Shown here one piece after another: positions 62,519 through 64,000 of a stretch of 64,000 bases of DNA. Numbering within the stretch: position 1 is the first letter of the stretch; each line of letters begins with the position of its first letter. The stretch is from Cupriavidus neocaledonicus (GTDB lineage Bacteria; Pseudomonadota; Gammaproteobacteria; Burkholderiales; Burkholderiaceae), in the NCBI RefSeq assembly GCF_000372525.1, contig NZ_AQUR01000101.1, positions 62,001 through 126,000 of the forward strand, in the 5' to 3' direction. The notes beneath the pieces are model-generated. The model did not search any database. It was not told where the DNA came from and saw only the letters and a list, made by a program, of their open reading frames with translations. A program made the translations under genes and the position numbers.

Positions 62519-62683
62519 AAACGTAAGGTGAAATCCGCGATACGCTGGCCGGCGCGACGATCGCGCTCAGTCTGCCAGGGCAGCGGGGTCAGGTTTGACA
62601 AAAGCCAGCCAGGGCACGGGCCCGGACCGACGCCATCGGGTACGGAAGGGGTGCGCCGCTTCTACGGATGCGCCCGCTGCATG

Positions 62684-63352
62684 TCATGCATCGGGCCGCA
62701 CAGCGGCAAACCACTCCAGCACCTGCGCCACTGCCTGATCCACCGTCATGTCGGAGGTATCGAGCAGCTTTGCATCTTCGGCGGGACGCAGCGGTGCGGC
62801 GGCACGGGTGCGATCCCGCGCGTCGCGCGCCTCGAGGTCACGCAAAAGGTCTTCGATATTAGCAGAAATTCCCTTATCAATCAATTGTTTATAGCGCCTG
62901 CGCGCGCGCGCCTCGACACTCGCGGTCAGGAACACCTTGAGCTGGGCGTCCGGGAAGATCACGGTGCCCATGTCGCGGCCGTCCGCCACCAGCCCGGGCA
63001 GCTTGCGGAAGCTGCGCTGCAGCTGCGTCAGCGCGTCGCGCACCGGCTGGTGCACCGCGATGGCCGAGGCGCGGTTGCCGATCGCCTCGGCGCGGATCGC
63101 CAGGCTCACTTCCTCGCCCTGCAGCCACACGCGGTCGGGTCCGAACTTCACATCGAGGCGCGCAGCGATCCGCGCCAGGGTGTCCATGTCGGCCAGGTCA
63201 ACACCGGCGCGGTCGCTGGCCAGCGCTACCAGCCGGTACAGCGCGCCGCTGTCGAGCAGGTGGAAGCCCACCGCGTCGGCAACCTTGTGCGCAACCGTGC
63301 CCTTGCCGGAGGCGGTCGGCCCGTCAATGGTGATGACGTTGACGATAGTCAT
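62684..63352 (-). CDS. cmk: Cytidylate kinase
   Basis: Cmk phosphorylates (d)CMP to (d)CDP. It has 222 residues. The P-loop is GPTASGKGT at residues 11-19, with [15 protein letters not shown] just after and the lid/substrate region [33 protein letters not shown]. The order aroA-cmk-rpsA is conserved, but here the small DUF2061 gene lies on the opposite strand between aroA and cmk. Confidence 0.96.
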   Translation of the reverse strand: MTIVNVITIDGPTASGKGTVAHKVADAVGFHLLDSGALYRLVALASDRAGVDLADMDTLARIAARLDVKFGPDRVWLQGEEVSLAIRAEAIGNRASAIAVHQPVRDALTQLQRSFRKLPGLVADGRDMGTVIFPDAQLKVFLTASVEARARRRYKQLIDKGISANIEDLLRDLEARDARDRTRAAAPLRPAEDAKLLDTSDMTVDQAVAQVLEWFAAVRPDA

Positions 63353-63391
63353 TGCTTATGGCACCCAGTGAAACGATTGATTGTTAATTCT

Positions 63392-63406
63392 ATTGAGAAT
63401 CATTAT
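63392..63406. promoter_or_regulatory. Fur-box-like sequence
   Basis: ATTGAGAATCATTAT matches 13 of 15 positions of the classical Fur core AATGATAATCATTAT. It lies in an A/T-rich pocket between cmk (start 63352) and the DUF2061 gene (start 63478). It could control the rightward gene, cmk-rpsA, or both. Confidence 0.55.
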
Positions 63407-63477
63407 TATTTGATCCATGGCCCCGCGCCGCGGCAAGCGCGGCGCATCCCTCAGTATTGGTCGCGAGGCAATCTACC

Positions 63478-63723
63478 ATGGCAAAAACCCTGACGTTCGG
63501 CATCATGCACCTCGGCATCGCGTTCAGCGTGACCTATGCGCTGACCGGCAGCCTGGCCGTGAGCGGTGCGGTCACCTTTATCGAACCGGCCGTCAATACC
63601 GTGGCCCACTACTTCTTCGACAAGTACTGGGACAAGCGCCAGCACCGCCAGGCGCCGGCCAGCCGCGACAGCGCCGCAGCCCCGGCCGGCAACGTTGCCG
63701 AGGCCGGCCTGGTCAGCGCGTGA
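63478..63723 (+). CDS. DUF2061 small membrane protein
   Basis: This is an 81-residue protein with the DUF2061 pattern: [50 protein letters not shown], two membrane segments with HLG, EP and H residues in set places, then an Ala-rich hydrophilic tail. Its function is unknown. The ATG at 63478 has GAGG upstream. The end overlaps the aroA end by 11 bases on the opposite strand. A Fur-box-like sequence lies 72 bases upstream, suggesting iron-responsive expression. Confidence 0.8.
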   Translation: MAKTLTFGIMHLGIAFSVTYALTGSLAVSGAVTFIEPAVNTVAHYFFDKYWDKRQHRQAPASRDSAAAPAGNVAEAGLVSA

Positions 63724-64000
63724 CGCCGGCAAATACGCTGAAATAGTCCGGGAACGTCTTCGCCACGCAGCCCGGATCATTGATCCGCACCGGCAACGGG
63801 CCGAACGCCGCCAGCGAGAAACACATCGCCATGCGATGGTCATCATAGGTGCCAATGCCGTCGGCCGGGGTCTGCCACGGCTGCGGCGGCGTCACGCGCA
63901 GGTAGTCGGCGCCCTCCTCGACCACGGCACCCAGCTTGCGCAGTTCGGTCGCCATCGCCGCGATGCGGTCGGTTTCCTTGACGCGCCAACTGGCAATATT
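63713..64000 (-). CDS. aroA: 3-phosphoshikimate 1-carboxyvinyltransferase, C-terminal part
   Basis: AroA (EPSP synthase) joins shikimate-3-phosphate and PEP in aromatic amino acid synthesis. Only the last 95 residues are visible, the rest lying beyond base 64000. The C-terminal landmarks are clear: [42 protein letters not shown] and [13 protein letters not shown]. The frame is open through the window edge. It is convergent with the DUF2061 gene, with their ends overlapping by 11 bases. Confidence 0.95.
   Translation of the reverse strand, partial: NIASWRVKETDRIAAMATELRKLGAVVEEGADYLRVTPPQPWQTPADGIGTYDDHRMAMCFSLAAFGPLPVRINDPGCVAKTFPDYFSVFAGVTR

Noticed and set aside
60350-63493. 1047-codon frame antisense to ihfB, rpsA and cmk
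   Set aside because: It covers three essential genes in reverse and only reflects their codon bias.

Overview
This window looks like a chromosome segment of a betaproteobacterium of the order Burkholderiales, most probably Cupriavidus or a close relative. The evidence is the high G+C composition, the order of the housekeeping blocks (rpsP-rimM-trmD-rplS; aroA-cmk-rpsA-ihfB-lapA-lapB-ugd-rfaE-rfaD) and the recognisable proteins. Nearly all of it is conserved chromosome. No tRNA, rRNA, transposase, prophage gene or CRISPR array was seen.

Layout. Positions 1-9741 hold a nicotinate (vitamin B3) catabolic block. nicX, nicD and nicE read leftward and nicC, nicA, nicB and a niaP-like transporter read rightward from a shared intergenic region. 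It carries two identical 12-bp operator-like boxes, one facing each gene. Together these genes would take nicotinate through 6-hydroxynicotinate, 2,5-dihydroxypyridine, N-formylmaleamate, maleamate and maleate to fumarate. Maleamate amidase (NicF) and the regulator are not in view. NicB lacks the usual N-terminal molybdopterin segment and the conserved glutamate, although its three c-type haem sites are intact. 9891-20245 is housekeeping: upp, a herA-like ATPase, yebC, purD, hemF, nadD, rsfS (with a histone-H1-like tail), rlmH, maf and rng. 20313-22087 has two small exported proteins and an AhpD-like protein. 22268-28111 is a lipopolysaccharide (LPS) block: waaC, msbA and three glycosyltransferases. 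dnaE, trhO and a Nudix hydrolase follow.

33554-35861 is the rpsP-rimM-trmD-rplS operon. 36014-39173 holds a PQQ-type sugar dehydrogenase homologue and several small proteins of unknown function. 39083-42240 has a PA0069-type radical SAM protein and an Lrp-type regulator divergent from dadA. 42319-45934 is etfB-etfA-acyl-CoA dehydrogenase. 46155-48663 is the methionine ABC transporter metNIQ, with a terminator-like hairpin just before metN. 48828-54875 carries a crotonase, a histone-deacetylase-like hydrolase, mltB, cysM, an NCS2 permease and a ComEA-like protein. 55040-64000 is the LPS-heptose, lapAB and rpsA-cmk-aroA block. A small DUF2061 membrane gene lies antisense between aroA and cmk, next to a Fur-box-like sequence.

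No wholly new multi-gene system was found. The most unusual observations are the degenerate NicB, the nic operator geometry, the apparent metN attenuator, the RsfS tail, and the Fur-box-associated DUF2061 gene.
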